Shown here in pieces: positions 15,291-23,311 of a stretch of DNA of 64,000 nucleotides. Each line of letters starts with the position of its first letter. Within the stretch, counting starts at the first letter, position 1. The DNA comes from Micromonospora sp. RP3T. Its GTDB lineage: Bacteria; Actinomycetota; Actinomycetes; Mycobacteriales; Micromonosporaceae. Both the position numbers and the translations under genes were made by a program. The stretch is taken from contig NZ_PYPS01000001.1 of assembly GCF_003027925.1 (NCBI RefSeq), positions 1 to 64,000 of the forward strand, given 5' to 3'. The notes under the pieces were generated by a model. That model was given only the letters and a program-made list of their open reading frames with translations, had not been told where the DNA came from and searched no databases.

Positions 15291-16010
15291 TCAGGCCTCG
15301 GCGACGTCGGAGATGACCACCGTGACGTTGTCCGGTGCGCCGGCCTGGTGGGCCAGCTTCACCAGCTGCTCGCCGCACTGCTGCCGGTCCCCGTAGGTGG
15401 CGAGCGCGGCGGCGATGGCGGCGTCCTCCACGTAGTCGGAGAGGCCGTCGCTGCACAGCAGCAGCCGGTCGCCGGGGAAGACGGTGAGCGCACCCACCGC
15501 CGGCGGCGCGTCCTGGCCCTGCACCGCGCGGGTGACAAGCGAGCGCTGCGGGTGGTGCCGGGCCTGGTCGCGGGAGAGCGCGCCCTGGTCGACGAGCGCC
15601 TGCACGAACGTGTCGTCGCGGGTGAGCTGGGTCAGCTCGTGGTCGCGCAGCAGATAGCAGCGGGAGTCACCGACCTGGGCGAGGACCAGCCGGTCACCGG
15701 CCAGCAGCGCCGCGGTCAGCGTCGTGCCCATGCCGTCGCGGGCCGGGTCGACCGTGATGGCCGCCCGGATCCGCTGGTTGGCGGTGCTGACCACGGCGCG
15801 CAGCGCGTCGGCCGCCTCCTCGGCGCCGGTGGGCGGCGTCAGTTCGTCCAGGATCCGGATGACGATCTCGCTGGCCACCTCGCCGGCCGGAAGGCCGCCC
15901 ATGCCGTCGGCCACCGCCACCAGGCGGTCACCGGCGAGGGCGGAGTCCTCGTTGTTGGTCCGGACGAGGCCGACGTCGTTGAGGATGGCCGAGCGGAGGA
16001 TGAGCGTCAT
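15291..16010 (-). CDS. PP2C-family serine/threonine phosphatase (PstP-like, soluble)
   Basis: 239 residues from ATG 16010. All PP2C metal motifs are present: VRTNNEDS, VADGMGG, GMGTTLTAALL, VGDSRCYLL, CSDGLSDYV and PDNVTVVI. There is no membrane segment, unlike the PstP protein of the cell-division kinase cluster, so it is a cytoplasmic phosphatase probably acting on Hanks-type kinases or their targets. Neighbours do not identify the partner kinase. A standard-length, complete domain. Confidence 0.93.
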   Translation of the reverse strand: MTLILRSAILNDVGLVRTNNEDSALAGDRLVAVADGMGGLPAGEVASEIVIRILDELTPPTGAEEAADALRAVVSTANQRIRAAITVDPARDGMGTTLTAALLAGDRLVLAQVGDSRCYLLRDHELTQLTRDDTFVQALVDQGALSRDQARHHPQRSLVTRAVQGQDAPPAVGALTVFPGDRLLLCSDGLSDYVEDAAIAAALATYGDRQQCGEQLVKLAHQAGAPDNVTVVISDVAEA

Positions 16011-16103
16011 GGGGACAAGCTTGCCAAGAAGACCCGCTCCGCGTCTCTACGCGCTGCCGGGTCGGTGGAAAGAAATGTCACCGACTTGCATCCCGGGTAT
16101 CCG

Positions 16104-16631
16104 TCAACCGTCCTTCCCGGATGGACGCGGATAGCGCAACAGCAGGCTGGCCCGGACCTGCTCCTCGCCCACCGCGGCGTAGCTGTGCGGCACGTCGGAG
16201 GTCCAGCGCAGATACTCTCCGGGGCCGCCGGTGAGCGGGGCGTCCACCGGGCCGGCCCGGAGCACGCCGGAGAAGACGGTCACGTGTTCGGTGACGCCGG
16301 TCTGGTGGGCGGGGGAGAGCTGCGCCGGCCCCGGGCTGACCCGCATCCGGTACAGCTCGTACGTCGCGTCGCGGTCGTGGAACACCTCCAGCAGCGTCGC
16401 GCCGACCGCTGCGCCGCGTACGGTCGGCGTCTGCTCGGGGGCGGAGAGCACGGCGGTCAGCGGCACCCCGAGCTGTGCGGTGATCGCGTACAGCGTCTCC
16501 AGGGTGGGGTTGCGGACGCCGTTCTCCAGACCGGAGAGCGTGGCCTTGCCGACGCCGGCCAGCCGCGCGAGTGCGGAGAGGGAGATCCCCCGTTCCATCC
16601 GGAGGGCGCGGATCCGCGGGCCGACGTCCAT
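16104..16631 (-). CDS. XRE-family regulator with C-terminal cupin domain
   Basis: 175 residues from ATG 16631. Residues 6-62 are a Cro/C1-type HTH (IRALRMERGISLSALARLAGVGKATLSGLENGVRNPTLETLYAI, with motif stretches split here), and residues about 85-170 form a cupin barrel (VTVFSGVLRAGP, GEYLRWTSDVPHSYAA). This architecture is typical of metabolite-responsive repressors. It is divergent from the BenE-type transporter, with a perfect palindrome between, so it probably controls both genes. Confidence 0.88.
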   Translation of the reverse strand: MDVGPRIRALRMERGISLSALARLAGVGKATLSGLENGVRNPTLETLYAITAQLGVPLTAVLSAPEQTPTVRGAAVGATLLEVFHDRDATYELYRMRVSPGPAQLSPAHQTGVTEHVTVFSGVLRAGPVDAPLTGGPGEYLRWTSDVPHSYAAVGEEQVRASLLLRYPRPSGKDG

Positions 16632-16655
16632 GGGGCTATCGTGCTACATCATGTC

Positions 16656-16671
16656 GTTCCGTAAACGGAAC
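16656..16671. promoter_or_regulatory. palindromic operator between the XRE-cupin and transporter genes
   Basis: GTTCCGTAAACGGAAC is a perfect 7-2-7 palindrome, located 24 bases from the regulator start and 15 bases from the transporter start, in the shared promoter region. Most likely the binding site of the XRE-cupin protein. Confidence 0.65.
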
Positions 16672-16686
16672 ACCGGAGGAGGAAGC

Positions 16687-17910
16687 GTGGCTGGTCGACT
16701 CCAACCCGTACTGGCCGGCGTGGTGACCGCCCTGGTCGGCTTCGCCAGCTCGTTCACCGTCGTGCTGGCCGGGCTGCGCGCGGTCGGCGCCGACCCGGCC
16801 CAGGCCGCCTCCGGCCTGCTCACGCTCTGCGTGGCCAGCGGCGCCTGCGCGGTCTGGCTCGGTCTGCGGCACCGGCTGCCGCTCGCCGTCGCCTGGTCCA
16901 CGCCGGGCGCGGCGCTGCTGGTCGCCACCGGGCCGGTCCCCGGCGGCTGGCCCGCCGCCGTGGGCGCCTTCCTGCTCACCGGTCTGCTGATCATCGCCGC
17001 CGGGCTGATCCCCGCGCTCGGCCGCGCGGTCGCGGCGATCCCCGCCCCGGTCGCCTCCGCCATGCTCGCCGGGGTGCTGCTGCCGCTCTGCACCGCGCCA
17101 GTACGCGCCCTGGTGGAGGTGCCCCGGCTGGCCGGGCCGGTGGTGCTCGTCTGGCTGCTGCTGCACCGGTTCGCGCGTCGCTGGGCGGTGCCCGGCGCGC
17201 TCGCGGTGGCCGTGGTGGCGATCGCGCTGACCACCTCCGGCCCGGCCCGGCTGGACGTCGCCCCGGTCGTCGCGCTGACCGCGCCGACCTGGACGCTGCC
17301 CGCCGTCGTCGGGCTCGCGCTGCCGCTGTTCCTGGTCACGATGGCCGCGCAGAACGTGCCCGGCACCGCCGTGCTCGCCGGCTACGGCTACCGGGCGCCG
17401 CTGGGCTCCGCGCTACGCGTCACCGGGCTCGCCACCACGCTCGGCGCGTCGGCCGGCGGGCACGCGGTGAACCTGGCCGCGATCACCGCCGCGCTCGCCG
17501 CCGGCCCGGACGCCCACCCCGACCCGGACCGACGCTGGATCGCCTCGGTCACCGCCGGGATCGGCATGGCGCTGCTCGGCCTCGGCGCCGGCGTGGCGAC
17601 CGCCCTGGTGCTGCTCTCCCCGCCGGTGCTGGTCGAGGCGGTGGCCGGGCTCGCGCTGCTCGCCGCGCTGGCCGGCGCGGTGTCGGCGGCGGTAGCCCGG
17701 CCGGAGACCCGGGAGGCCGCCGTGGTCACGCTGGTGGTCACCGCGTCCGGGGTCAGCCTGCTCGGCATCGGCGGCGCGTTCTGGGGCCTGGTCGCCGGCT
17801 GCCTGATGCTCCTGCTCTTCCGCCGCCCGCCGGCCGCCTCGCCGCCGGCTGATCCCGACGGACGTCCCGAAGTCGGCCCCGATCTGGCAGTGTCACATCG
17901 GCCGGGCTGA
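16687..17910 (+). CDS. benE: BenE-family transporter (benzoate/H+ symporter-like)
   Basis: 407 residues from GTG 16687; GGAGGAGG lies just upstream. About 11-12 hydrophobic segments and the BenE signatures are seen: VTALVGFASSFTVVLAGLRAVGA near the start, LPLAVAWSTPGAALL, PAPVASAMLAGVLLPLC, LFLVTMAAQNVPGTAVLAGYGYRAP and GASAGGHAVNLAAITAALA. Family members import benzoate by proton symport, but substrate here is not shown; no benzoate-degradation gene is near. Expression is probably controlled by the divergent XRE-cupin regulator. Confidence 0.9.
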   Translation: MAGRLQPVLAGVVTALVGFASSFTVVLAGLRAVGADPAQAASGLLTLCVASGACAVWLGLRHRLPLAVAWSTPGAALLVATGPVPGGWPAAVGAFLLTGLLIIAAGLIPALGRAVAAIPAPVASAMLAGVLLPLCTAPVRALVEVPRLAGPVVLVWLLLHRFARRWAVPGALAVAVVAIALTTSGPARLDVAPVVALTAPTWTLPAVVGLALPLFLVTMAAQNVPGTAVLAGYGYRAPLGSALRVTGLATTLGASAGGHAVNLAAITAALAAGPDAHPDPDRRWIASVTAGIGMALLGLGAGVATALVLLSPPVLVEAVAGLALLAALAGAVSAAVARPETREAAVVTLVVTASGVSLLGIGGAFWGLVAGCLMLLLFRRPPAASPPADPDGRPEVGPDLAVSHRPG

Positions 17911-18037
17911 CCATCCGGCCGGCTCGCGCCACAAGGGCCTGGCCGCGTCCTGGCTCCCGGCCGCGTCCTGGCGCTGGGCTCGTCGACCGCCGGTCACGGG
18001 TCCTGCTTCCCGACGCGCTGAAGTGTGCCCGAAGCGC

Positions 18038-18100
18038 CTACGAACTTGATGGCGTGAACGGTTCACCGGTCGTGAGCCATCTACGCCATCAAGTTTGTAG
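18038..18100. repeat. 18-bp inverted repeat, 27-bp loop
   Basis: CTACGAACTTGATGGCGT (18038-18055) pairs with ACGCCATCAAGTTTGTAG (18083-18100) with one mismatch. The arms are less GC-rich than the surroundings. It could be a bidirectional terminator or a dispersed palindromic unit. Confidence 0.7.
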
Positions 18101-18206
18101 CAGTCACGAGCAGGTGTCCGGGGCCGTGCGGAACTGGCTCGGATGAGCCGACCCATGCCGCCGCATCGCGGCCACCCCGACTCCGACCCGCGCACTGGTC
18201 CGTGAC

Positions 18207-18246
18207 CTTGCGGCACCTCGCGAAGGCTTGCGGCACCTCGCAAAGG
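18207..18246. repeat. tandem 20-bp direct repeat
   Basis: CTTGCGGCACCTCGCGAAGG (18207-18226) is followed directly by a copy differing at one base (18227-18246). No coding function is apparent; it ends 23 bases before the stop of the next minus-strand gene. Confidence 0.75.
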
Positions 18247-18269
18247 GAGACGTCGGCGCCTATGCGGTG

Positions 18270-18635
18270 TCACTCCTCGGCGGGCAGTTCCGCGGCCGGG
18301 ACGGTGAGGCGGACCGCGCCGTCGGCCACGGCCGCGATCCGGTCGGCCAGCACGTAGACCGCGCCGGTGTCGGCCAGCTCGGTGGAGACCTTGAGGTAGC
18401 CCTCGCGCAGCAACCGGGCGGCCAGGTCGGCGGGCACGTCCGGCTCGTCGACGGCGGCCGACTCGATCAGCTCGTCGAGGCTGCTGCCCGGGTCGACCGG
18501 GGCGGGCGCCTCCACTGTCACCGCGGCGGGGTCGCCGCGCTGGACGAGATCCACGGTGCCCACCTCGACGCCGGTGGAGTCGACCACCCGCATGCCGGTG
18601 GTGACCCGGGAGACGGTGTCCTGCTGCTGGCTCAT
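18270..18635 (-). CDS. conserved hypothetical protein, PRC-barrel/DUF2171-like
   Basis: 121 residues from ATG 18635. The N-terminal half (VTTGMRVVDSTGVEVGTVDLVQRGDPAAVTVE) has the short beta-barrel pattern of PRC-barrel or DUF2171 proteins; the rest is acidic and contains VPADLAARLLREGYLKVSTE and YVLADRIAAV. No membrane segment. Such proteins are common uncharacterised accessory proteins in actinomycetes. It lies 29 bases from the next minus-strand gene and may be co-transcribed with it. Confidence 0.75.
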   Translation of the reverse strand: MSQQQDTVSRVTTGMRVVDSTGVEVGTVDLVQRGDPAAVTVEAPAPVDPGSSLDELIESAAVDEPDVPADLAARLLREGYLKVSTELADTGAVYVLADRIAAVADGAVRLTVPAAELPAEE

Positions 18636-18664
18636 GCCGAAGCGGTTCCCGGGGCGCGTGGGCG

Positions 18665-18913
18665 CTAAACGGAGGGGGCCCAGCCGCCCGGCGGGCGGGG
18701 GGACAGCTCGCGCCAGGTGTCCGGCCCGTCGAGCAGCGCCCGGACCGTCTCCTCGGCCTCCTCGACACTGGTGTGCTCGTAGAAGCGGGAGACGCCCTCG
18801 GCGCCACCGGCGCGCTGCTCCACGTGCCAGCGGTCGCCGTCCACCCGGAGGAAGACGTCCCGCCGGGCGAGCCGGCCCCATTTCCCGTTCCACCAGTGCC
18901 TACGCTGCTCCAT
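18665..18913 (-). CDS. small conserved protein behind a LexA box
   Basis: 82 residues from ATG 18913. It is rich in Trp and charged residues (RRHWWNGKWGRLARRDVFLRVDGDRWHVEQRAGG, ending PPGGWAPSV; motif quoted in part) and resembles a small beta-sheet protein with a helix (SVEEAEETVRALLDG). No family name is known to me. The promoter has TAGAGT six bases before the ATG, implying a leaderless transcript, overlapped by a perfect LexA operator, so it is predicted to be DNA-damage inducible, perhaps with the gene at 18270-18635. Confidence 0.75.
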   Translation of the reverse strand: MEQRRHWWNGKWGRLARRDVFLRVDGDRWHVEQRAGGAEGVSRFYEHTSVEEAEETVRALLDGPDTWRELSPRPPGGWAPSV

Positions 18914-18919
18914 GCCGGG

Positions 18920-18941
18920 ACTCTATCGAACATGTGTTCGA
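18920..18941 (-). promoter_or_regulatory. LexA (SOS) box and leaderless promoter
   Basis: TCGAAC-ATGT-GTTCGA (18926-18941) fits the actinobacterial LexA consensus TCGAAC-N4-GTTCGA exactly in both half-sites. It partly covers the -10 hexamer TAGAGT (minus strand, 18920-18925) of the gene starting at 18913. Confidence 0.85.
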
Positions 18942-18990
18942 TTCGGGTCGGCCCCCGCGGAATCTCCGCGGGGGCCGGTGGGCTATGGCG

Positions 18991-19461
18991 TCAGCGCGGG
19001 GCCGGCGGCTCCTGCCGGCGGCCGAGCACGTCGTCCAGCGCGCCGCGCTGGGCGGGCGTGCCGTGGTTGCCGGCGAGCAGCGCGTCCCGGATCTCGGTGA
19101 GCAGCTTCACCTCTTCGCTGGGCGCGGAGGGCGGCGGCTCCTCGCCGCGCTTACGCCGCTCGGCGAGCTTGTTCATCGGGTAGACGACCAGGAAGTACAG
19201 CGCCGCCGCGGTGAGCATGAACGTGATCAACGCGTTGATGAACGCCACCCAGTCGAACGGGATGCCCCGGAAGCTCGGGGTCGAGCCGGTGAGCCCGTTC
19301 TTGTTGCCGGTGATCAACACGATGAACACGCGGACCAGTGGTTCCAGGAACGACTTGGTCAGCTGCGTGACCACGCCGGTGAACGCGGCACCGATGACGA
19401 CGCCGACCGCGAGGTCGACGACGTTGCCGCGCATGATGAAGTCTTTGAAGCCCTTGAGCAT
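18991..19461 (-). CDS. mscL: large-conductance mechanosensitive channel MscL
   Basis: 156 residues from ATG 19461, with GGGAGAG upstream; the frame is open to 19497 but the family starts at MLKGFKDFIMRGNVVDLAVGVVIGAAF. Two membrane helices (residues about 16-45 and 73-97) flank a periplasmic loop with NALITFMLTAAALYFLVVYPMNKL in the second helix; a charged C-terminal helix EEVKLLTEIRDALLA completes the pentameric bundle. It is an emergency valve for hypo-osmotic shock. Other osmostress genes lie at 35-42 kb. Confidence 0.97.
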   Translation of the reverse strand: MLKGFKDFIMRGNVVDLAVGVVIGAAFTGVVTQLTKSFLEPLVRVFIVLITGNKNGLTGSTPSFRGIPFDWVAFINALITFMLTAAALYFLVVYPMNKLAERRKRGEEPPPSAPSEEVKLLTEIRDALLAGNHGTPAQRGALDDVLGRRQEPPAPR

Positions 19462-19500
19462 CCGCTCTCCCGTGCTGTCCGAATCTGCGTCCGGCACAAC

Positions 19501-20184
19501 CTATGCCTCGGCCGGCCCCTCGAGAAACGCACCGGCCTCGATCGCTGCCCGCGTCGGGTCGCCGGCCCGGATCGCCGCCACCAGCCGGCCGTGGTCGACG
19601 TACCGCTCGGCGGTCAGCGCCGGCCCCATCGCCTGCGCGACGGTGCGGCGCAGCGCGGCGCCGACGGAGGCGTACAGCTCGGCGAGCATGGCGTTGTGCG
19701 CGGCGGCCACCACCACCGTGTGCAGCGCGGCGTCCGCCTCCACGAACTCGTCCACCCGGCCGGAGCGCCACGCGGCCTCCCGGGCGTCGAGCGCGGCGTC
19801 GAGCGCCGCCAGGTCCTCGGGGGTACGCCGCAGCGCGGCGAGCCGGGCGGCCTCCACCTCGAACGCGCGCCGGACCTCGACCACCTCGGTCGTCCGGTCG
19901 TCGGTGAGCCGGCGGGCCACCACCGGGGCCAGCTCGTCGGTCGACACCACGTAGGTGCCGGAGCCCTGCCGGCACTCCAGCACGCCGGCGTGCACCAGGG
20001 CGCGGACCGCCTCGCGGACCGTGTTCCGCCCCACGCCGAGCGCGGCCACGAGCTGCGGCTCGGTGGGGATGCGGGCGCCCACCGGCCACTCGCCGCCCAG
20101 GATGCGCGCCCGGAGCTGCTCGATCGTCCGGTGGACCCGGTGACCGCGCGGCGGCACGACGACGGAATCCACGGCGGGTGTCAC
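19501..20184 (-). CDS. FadR-subfamily GntR regulator
   Basis: 227 residues from GTG 20184. N-terminal GntR HTH (VHRTIEQLRARILGGEWPVG, LVAALGVGRNTVREAVRALV, GSGTYVV) and a helical FCD ligand domain with the metal-binding pattern EVRRAFEVEAARLAA, DAALHTVVVAAAHN and GRLVAAIRAGD. It is divergent from an MFS transporter, 49 bases away, and most probably represses it in response to a small carboxylate or related molecule. The ligand is unknown. Confidence 0.9.
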   Translation of the reverse strand: MTPAVDSVVVPPRGHRVHRTIEQLRARILGGEWPVGARIPTEPQLVAALGVGRNTVREAVRALVHAGVLECRQGSGTYVVSTDELAPVVARRLTDDRTTEVVEVRRAFEVEAARLAALRRTPEDLAALDAALDAREAAWRSGRVDEFVEADAALHTVVVAAAHNAMLAELYASVGAALRRTVAQAMGPALTAERYVDHGRLVAAIRAGDPTRAAIEAGAFLEGPAEA

Positions 20185-20233
20185 CGGTTACACCTGCTGC
20201 CGAAATTCATCCCATGATTGTAGGTTCGAGGTC

Positions 20234-21514
20234 ATGACGCCGCCACCCCCGCCCACCGCGACCGCGCCCACCGCCGACGTCACCCCCGGGCCGGCCCCGG
20301 CGGCCACCCCGGACCCGCCGGGGGTCTCCCCGGCGCGCGGCGGACTCCTGGTACTGGTCGGGATGCTGCTTGTCGCGTTGAACCTGCGGGCGGCGGTGAC
20401 CAGCCTCGGCGCGCTGCTCGACGAGATCCGCGTCGGGCTGGGCCTCTCCGGCACCATGGCCGGCCTGGTCACCACGCTGCCCACCATCGCGTTCGCCGGG
20501 CTCGGCGCGCTCACCCCGTGGCTGGTCCGCCGCTGGGCGGCGCCCCGGGTGCTGGTGCTGGCCATGATCGCGCTCGCCGCCGGGCAGGTGCTGCGCGCGG
20601 TCACCGGCTCGGCGGCCGTCTTCGTGCTCACCAGCGCGCTCGCGCTGGCCGGCATCGCGGTGGCGAACATCCTGCTGCCGATGCTCGTCAAACAGCACTT
20701 CCCGCACCGCACCGGGCTGGTCACCGGTGCGTACACGATGGCGCTGACGGTGGGCACGACGGTGGCCGCGGCCTCCGCGGTGCCGGTGGCCCACGCCTTC
20801 GGCTCCTGGCGGGCCGGGCTCGGCGTCTGGGCCGGGCTGGCCGCGCTGGCCGTGATCCCGTGGGTGCCGCTGGCGCTGCGGGCGCGCGCCGCGCGCCGGG
20901 CCGCTACCCCGGCGGTCGTCGCCGCCCCGGCGCGGGTACGGCCCGGCCGGACCCGGCTCGGCTGGGCGATGGCGGTCTACTTCGGGGCGCAGTCGCTCAG
21001 CGGGTACGCGATCATGGGCTGGCTGGCCCAGCTCTTCCGGGACGCCGGCTACCGGCCCGAGGCGGCCGGCCTGCTGCTCGCCGGCGTGACCGCGCTCGGC
21101 GTGCCGGTGGCGCTGACGATGCCGGCGCTGGCCGGCCGGCTGGCCACCCTGCGTCCGCTGGTGCTGTCGCTGACCGCGTTCTCCACCGCCGCGTACGTCG
21201 GCCTGGCGCTCGCCCCGCGCGGCCTGGCCCCGCTCTGGGTGCTGCTGCTCGCGCTCGGCCAGGGCGCGTTCCCGCTCATCCTGACCACGATCGGGCTACG
21301 GGCCCGGACCGCCGAGGGCACCGTGGCGCTCTCCGCCTTCGCGCAGAGCACCGGGTACGTCATCGCCGCGCTCGGCCCGCTGCTGGTCGGCATCCTCTAC
21401 GAGGCGACCGGCGGCTGGACCGCCCCGCTCGGCTTCCTGCTGGTGGCACTCGCCGTGCAGACGACAGCGGGCATGGTGATCGCTCGTCCCCGCTACATCG
21501 AGGACGAGCGCTGA
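20234..21514 (+). CDS. CynX/NimT-family MFS transporter
   Basis: 426 residues from ATG 20234. A Pro/Ala-rich N-terminal tail of about 35 residues precedes about 12 membrane helices. Family-like segments are LLVALNLRAAVTSLGALLDEIRVGLGLSGTMAGLVTTLP (quoted in part), NILLPMLVKQHFPHRTGLVTGAYTMAL and GYVIAALGPLLVGILYEATGGW. CynX/NimT transporters handle cyanate, nitroimidazoles or similar compounds; the substrate here is unknown. Control by the divergent FadR-type regulator is likely. Confidence 0.88.
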   Translation: MTPPPPPTATAPTADVTPGPAPAATPDPPGVSPARGGLLVLVGMLLVALNLRAAVTSLGALLDEIRVGLGLSGTMAGLVTTLPTIAFAGLGALTPWLVRRWAAPRVLVLAMIALAAGQVLRAVTGSAAVFVLTSALALAGIAVANILLPMLVKQHFPHRTGLVTGAYTMALTVGTTVAAASAVPVAHAFGSWRAGLGVWAGLAALAVIPWVPLALRARAARRAATPAVVAAPARVRPGRTRLGWAMAVYFGAQSLSGYAIMGWLAQLFRDAGYRPEAAGLLLAGVTALGVPVALTMPALAGRLATLRPLVLSLTAFSTAAYVGLALAPRGLAPLWVLLLALGQGAFPLILTTIGLRARTAEGTVALSAFAQSTGYVIAALGPLLVGILYEATGGWTAPLGFLLVALAVQTTAGMVIARPRYIEDER

Positions 21515-21524
21515 GCGGAGTCGG

Positions 21525-21881
21525 TCAGGAGGAGGCCGGGGTGGGTTCGCCCGCGACGGCCTCGTCCACCGTCGGGTACGTGTGCAGCACCTCGACCAGG
21601 CCGCTGACCTCGAGGATGCGCAGCACGCCGCGCTGCGGGGCGGCCAGCCGGACCACGCCGCCGGCCTCGTCGCAGCTGTTCTTGGCGCGGACGAACACCG
21701 ACAGCCCGGTCGAGTCGCAGAACGACACCTCGGCCAGGTCGAACACGAGGCGGCTGCGCCCCTTGTCGAGCAGGTCGGTGATCTGATCCTGGAGCTGCGG
21801 TGCGGTGGCCATGTCCAGCTCGCCCGCGACCGACACCACGACCACGTCGCCGCGCTGTTCCGTGTGCACCGTCAGGGACAT
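21525..21881 (-). CDS. STAS-domain anti-sigma factor antagonist
   Basis: 118 residues from ATG 21881 with AGGAGG eight bases upstream; the much longer open frame beyond is antisense to rsbR. It is a single STAS domain (VVVVSVAGELDMATAPQLQDQI, LVFDLAEVSFCDSTGL, GVVRLAAPQRGVLRILEVSGL) with the phosphorylatable Ser in DSTGL. It is divergent from the stressosome operon and is a candidate downstream antagonist for its phosphatases. Similar proteins include BldG and RsbV; the partner kinase cannot be named from this window. Confidence 0.9.
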   Translation of the reverse strand: MSLTVHTEQRGDVVVVSVAGELDMATAPQLQDQITDLLDKGRSRLVFDLAEVSFCDSTGLSVFVRAKNSCDEAGGVVRLAAPQRGVLRILEVSGLVEVLHTYPTVDEAVAGEPTPASS

Positions 21882-22040
21882 TCGTCGACCTCCTGTGTTC
21901 GGGGGAACGGTATCCCACAATGACCGCGCCGCGCAGAACGGGAGCCGGCACAGGTGCTGTCGATCATTTCTTTGTCCCGTGGCAAGTAGTGCGGCAACCC
22001 CCGGTGATAGAGTCCGCCCGTCCAGATCTGGGAGGTCAAC

Positions 22041-22901
22041 GTGGCATTGGGCGCAGAGCAGGGCGGTCGGCTCGCCGAACTGCTGAGTCAGCACGAGGAC
22101 CGGTTGACCAACCGCTGGATCGAGATCGTCGCCGGCTCGTTGCGCGGCCGGCTCAGCCGGGCCGAGCTGGCCCGCCAGGTGCAGGAGCTGCACCGCGCGG
22201 TGGCCGACGCCGGCCGGCAGGGCATCGGCGACCTGGCCGACGAGCACGGCGGGGAGCTGCGGGCGGTGCTCGCCGAGATCTCCACCAACCGGGCCCGCCA
22301 GGGATTCAGCGCCACCGAGACCGCGATCAGCGTGTTCGCGATCAAGGACGCCCTGCTGGAGTTGATGGAGCAGGAGCGGGGCGAGGACACGCTCCGCGAC
22401 TTCGTCGCGTTCTCCTCGCTGATCGACCAGATGGGGCTGTTCACCTTCGAGACGTTCGTCCGGGCCCGGGAGAGCCTGATCGCCGACCAGGCGGAGCAGT
22501 TGCTGGAGCTCTCCACCCCGGTGGTCAAGCTCTGGGAGGGCGTGGTCGCCGTCCCGCTGGTCGGCACACTCGACTCGGCCCGTGCCCAGGTGGTGATGGA
22601 GCGCCTGCTCCAGACACTCGTCGACACGGGTTCGCCGTACGCGATCATCGACATCACCGGCGTGCCGGCGGTGGACACCCAGGTCGCCCAGCACATCCTC
22701 AAGACCGTGGTGGCCGCCCGGCTGATGGGCGCCGACTGCATCATCTCCGGCATCCGCCCGCAGATCGCCCAGACGATCGTCGCGCTCGGCATCGAGTTCG
22801 GCGACATCGCCACCAAGGCGAGCCTGGCCGACGCGCTCCGTCACGTGCTGCGCCTGACCGGGGTCGAGACCACCGCCCGCCGCGCCCGCCGGGAGTCGTG
22901 A
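22041..22901 (+). CDS. rsbR: RsbR-like stressosome scaffold (RsbRD-N plus STAS)
   Basis: 286 residues from GTG 22041, ribosome site GGGAGGTC. Residues 1-150 are a helical RsbRD N-terminal sensor domain (LTNRWIEIVAGSLRGRL); residues 160-280 are a STAS domain with the RsbR signatures STPVVKLWEGVVAVPLVGTLDS, AIIDITGVPAVDTQVAQHIL, AARLMGADCIISGIRPQIAQT and LGIEFGDIATKASLADAL. A conserved Thr in DTQV corresponds to an RsbT target site. With RsbS it should form the stressosome core. First gene of a six-gene operon with overlapping junctions. Confidence 0.92.
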   Translation: MALGAEQGGRLAELLSQHEDRLTNRWIEIVAGSLRGRLSRAELARQVQELHRAVADAGRQGIGDLADEHGGELRAVLAEISTNRARQGFSATETAISVFAIKDALLELMEQERGEDTLRDFVAFSSLIDQMGLFTFETFVRARESLIADQAEQLLELSTPVVKLWEGVVAVPLVGTLDSARAQVVMERLLQTLVDTGSPYAIIDITGVPAVDTQVAQHILKTVVAARLMGADCIISGIRPQIAQTIVALGIEFGDIATKASLADALRHVLRLTGVETTARRARRES

Positions 22902-23311
22902 TGGAGCGGGTGCCGATCCTCAAGATCGGCGACATCCTGCTGGTCTCCATCCTGGTCGACATGTCCGACCAGACGGCGGTCCAGCTCCAGGAGGACCTGG
23001 CCGAGCGGATCGTCGCCACCGGCTGCCACGGCGTCATCATCGACATCACGGCGCTGGACATCGTCGACTCCTTCGTCGGCCGGATGCTCTCCACCATCGC
23101 GTCCATCTCGAAGGTGCTGGACGCCGAGACGGTGGTGGTCGGGATGCGTCCCGCGGTCGCCATCACGCTGGTCGAGCTGGGACTGTCGCTCAACGGCATC
23201 CGGACGGCGCTGAACGTCGAGCGCGGCATGGAGCTGATCGCGGCGAGTCGCGCCGACGACTGGGACGCGGTCCTCGTCGACGACGAGGACACCGAGACGG
23301 CGACGCCATGA
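22901..23311 (+). CDS. rsbS: RsbS-like STAS protein
   Basis: 136 residues from ATG 22901, sharing one base with the rsbR stop. Single STAS domain: VPILKIGDILLVSILVDMSDQ, VIIDITALDIVDSFVGRML with the Ser that RsbT phosphorylates in IVDSF, and VVVGMRPAVAITLVELGLSL. An acidic C-terminal tail (DDWDAVLVDDEDTETATP) is longer than in Bacillus RsbS. It is the RsbT-holding component of the stressosome. Confidence 0.93.
   Translation: MERVPILKIGDILLVSILVDMSDQTAVQLQEDLAERIVATGCHGVIIDITALDIVDSFVGRMLSTIASISKVLDAETVVVGMRPAVAITLVELGLSLNGIRTALNVERGMELIAASRADDWDAVLVDDEDTETATP

Larger units (their letters stand above)
17911..18269. other. repeat-rich intergenic region between convergent genes
   Basis: 359 bases without a supported gene. 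It contains a 14-bp direct repeat GGCCGCGTCCTGGC at 17941 and 17959, a long inverted repeat at 18038-18100 and a perfect-spacing tandem 20-bp repeat at 18207-18246. The flanking genes converge, so the inverted repeat may act as a two-way terminator. Confidence 0.6.

Noticed and set aside
14031-16664. 877-codon plus-strand open frame across eis, PP2C and the XRE-cupin gene.
   Set aside because: It is antisense to three clear genes and has no recognisable domain.
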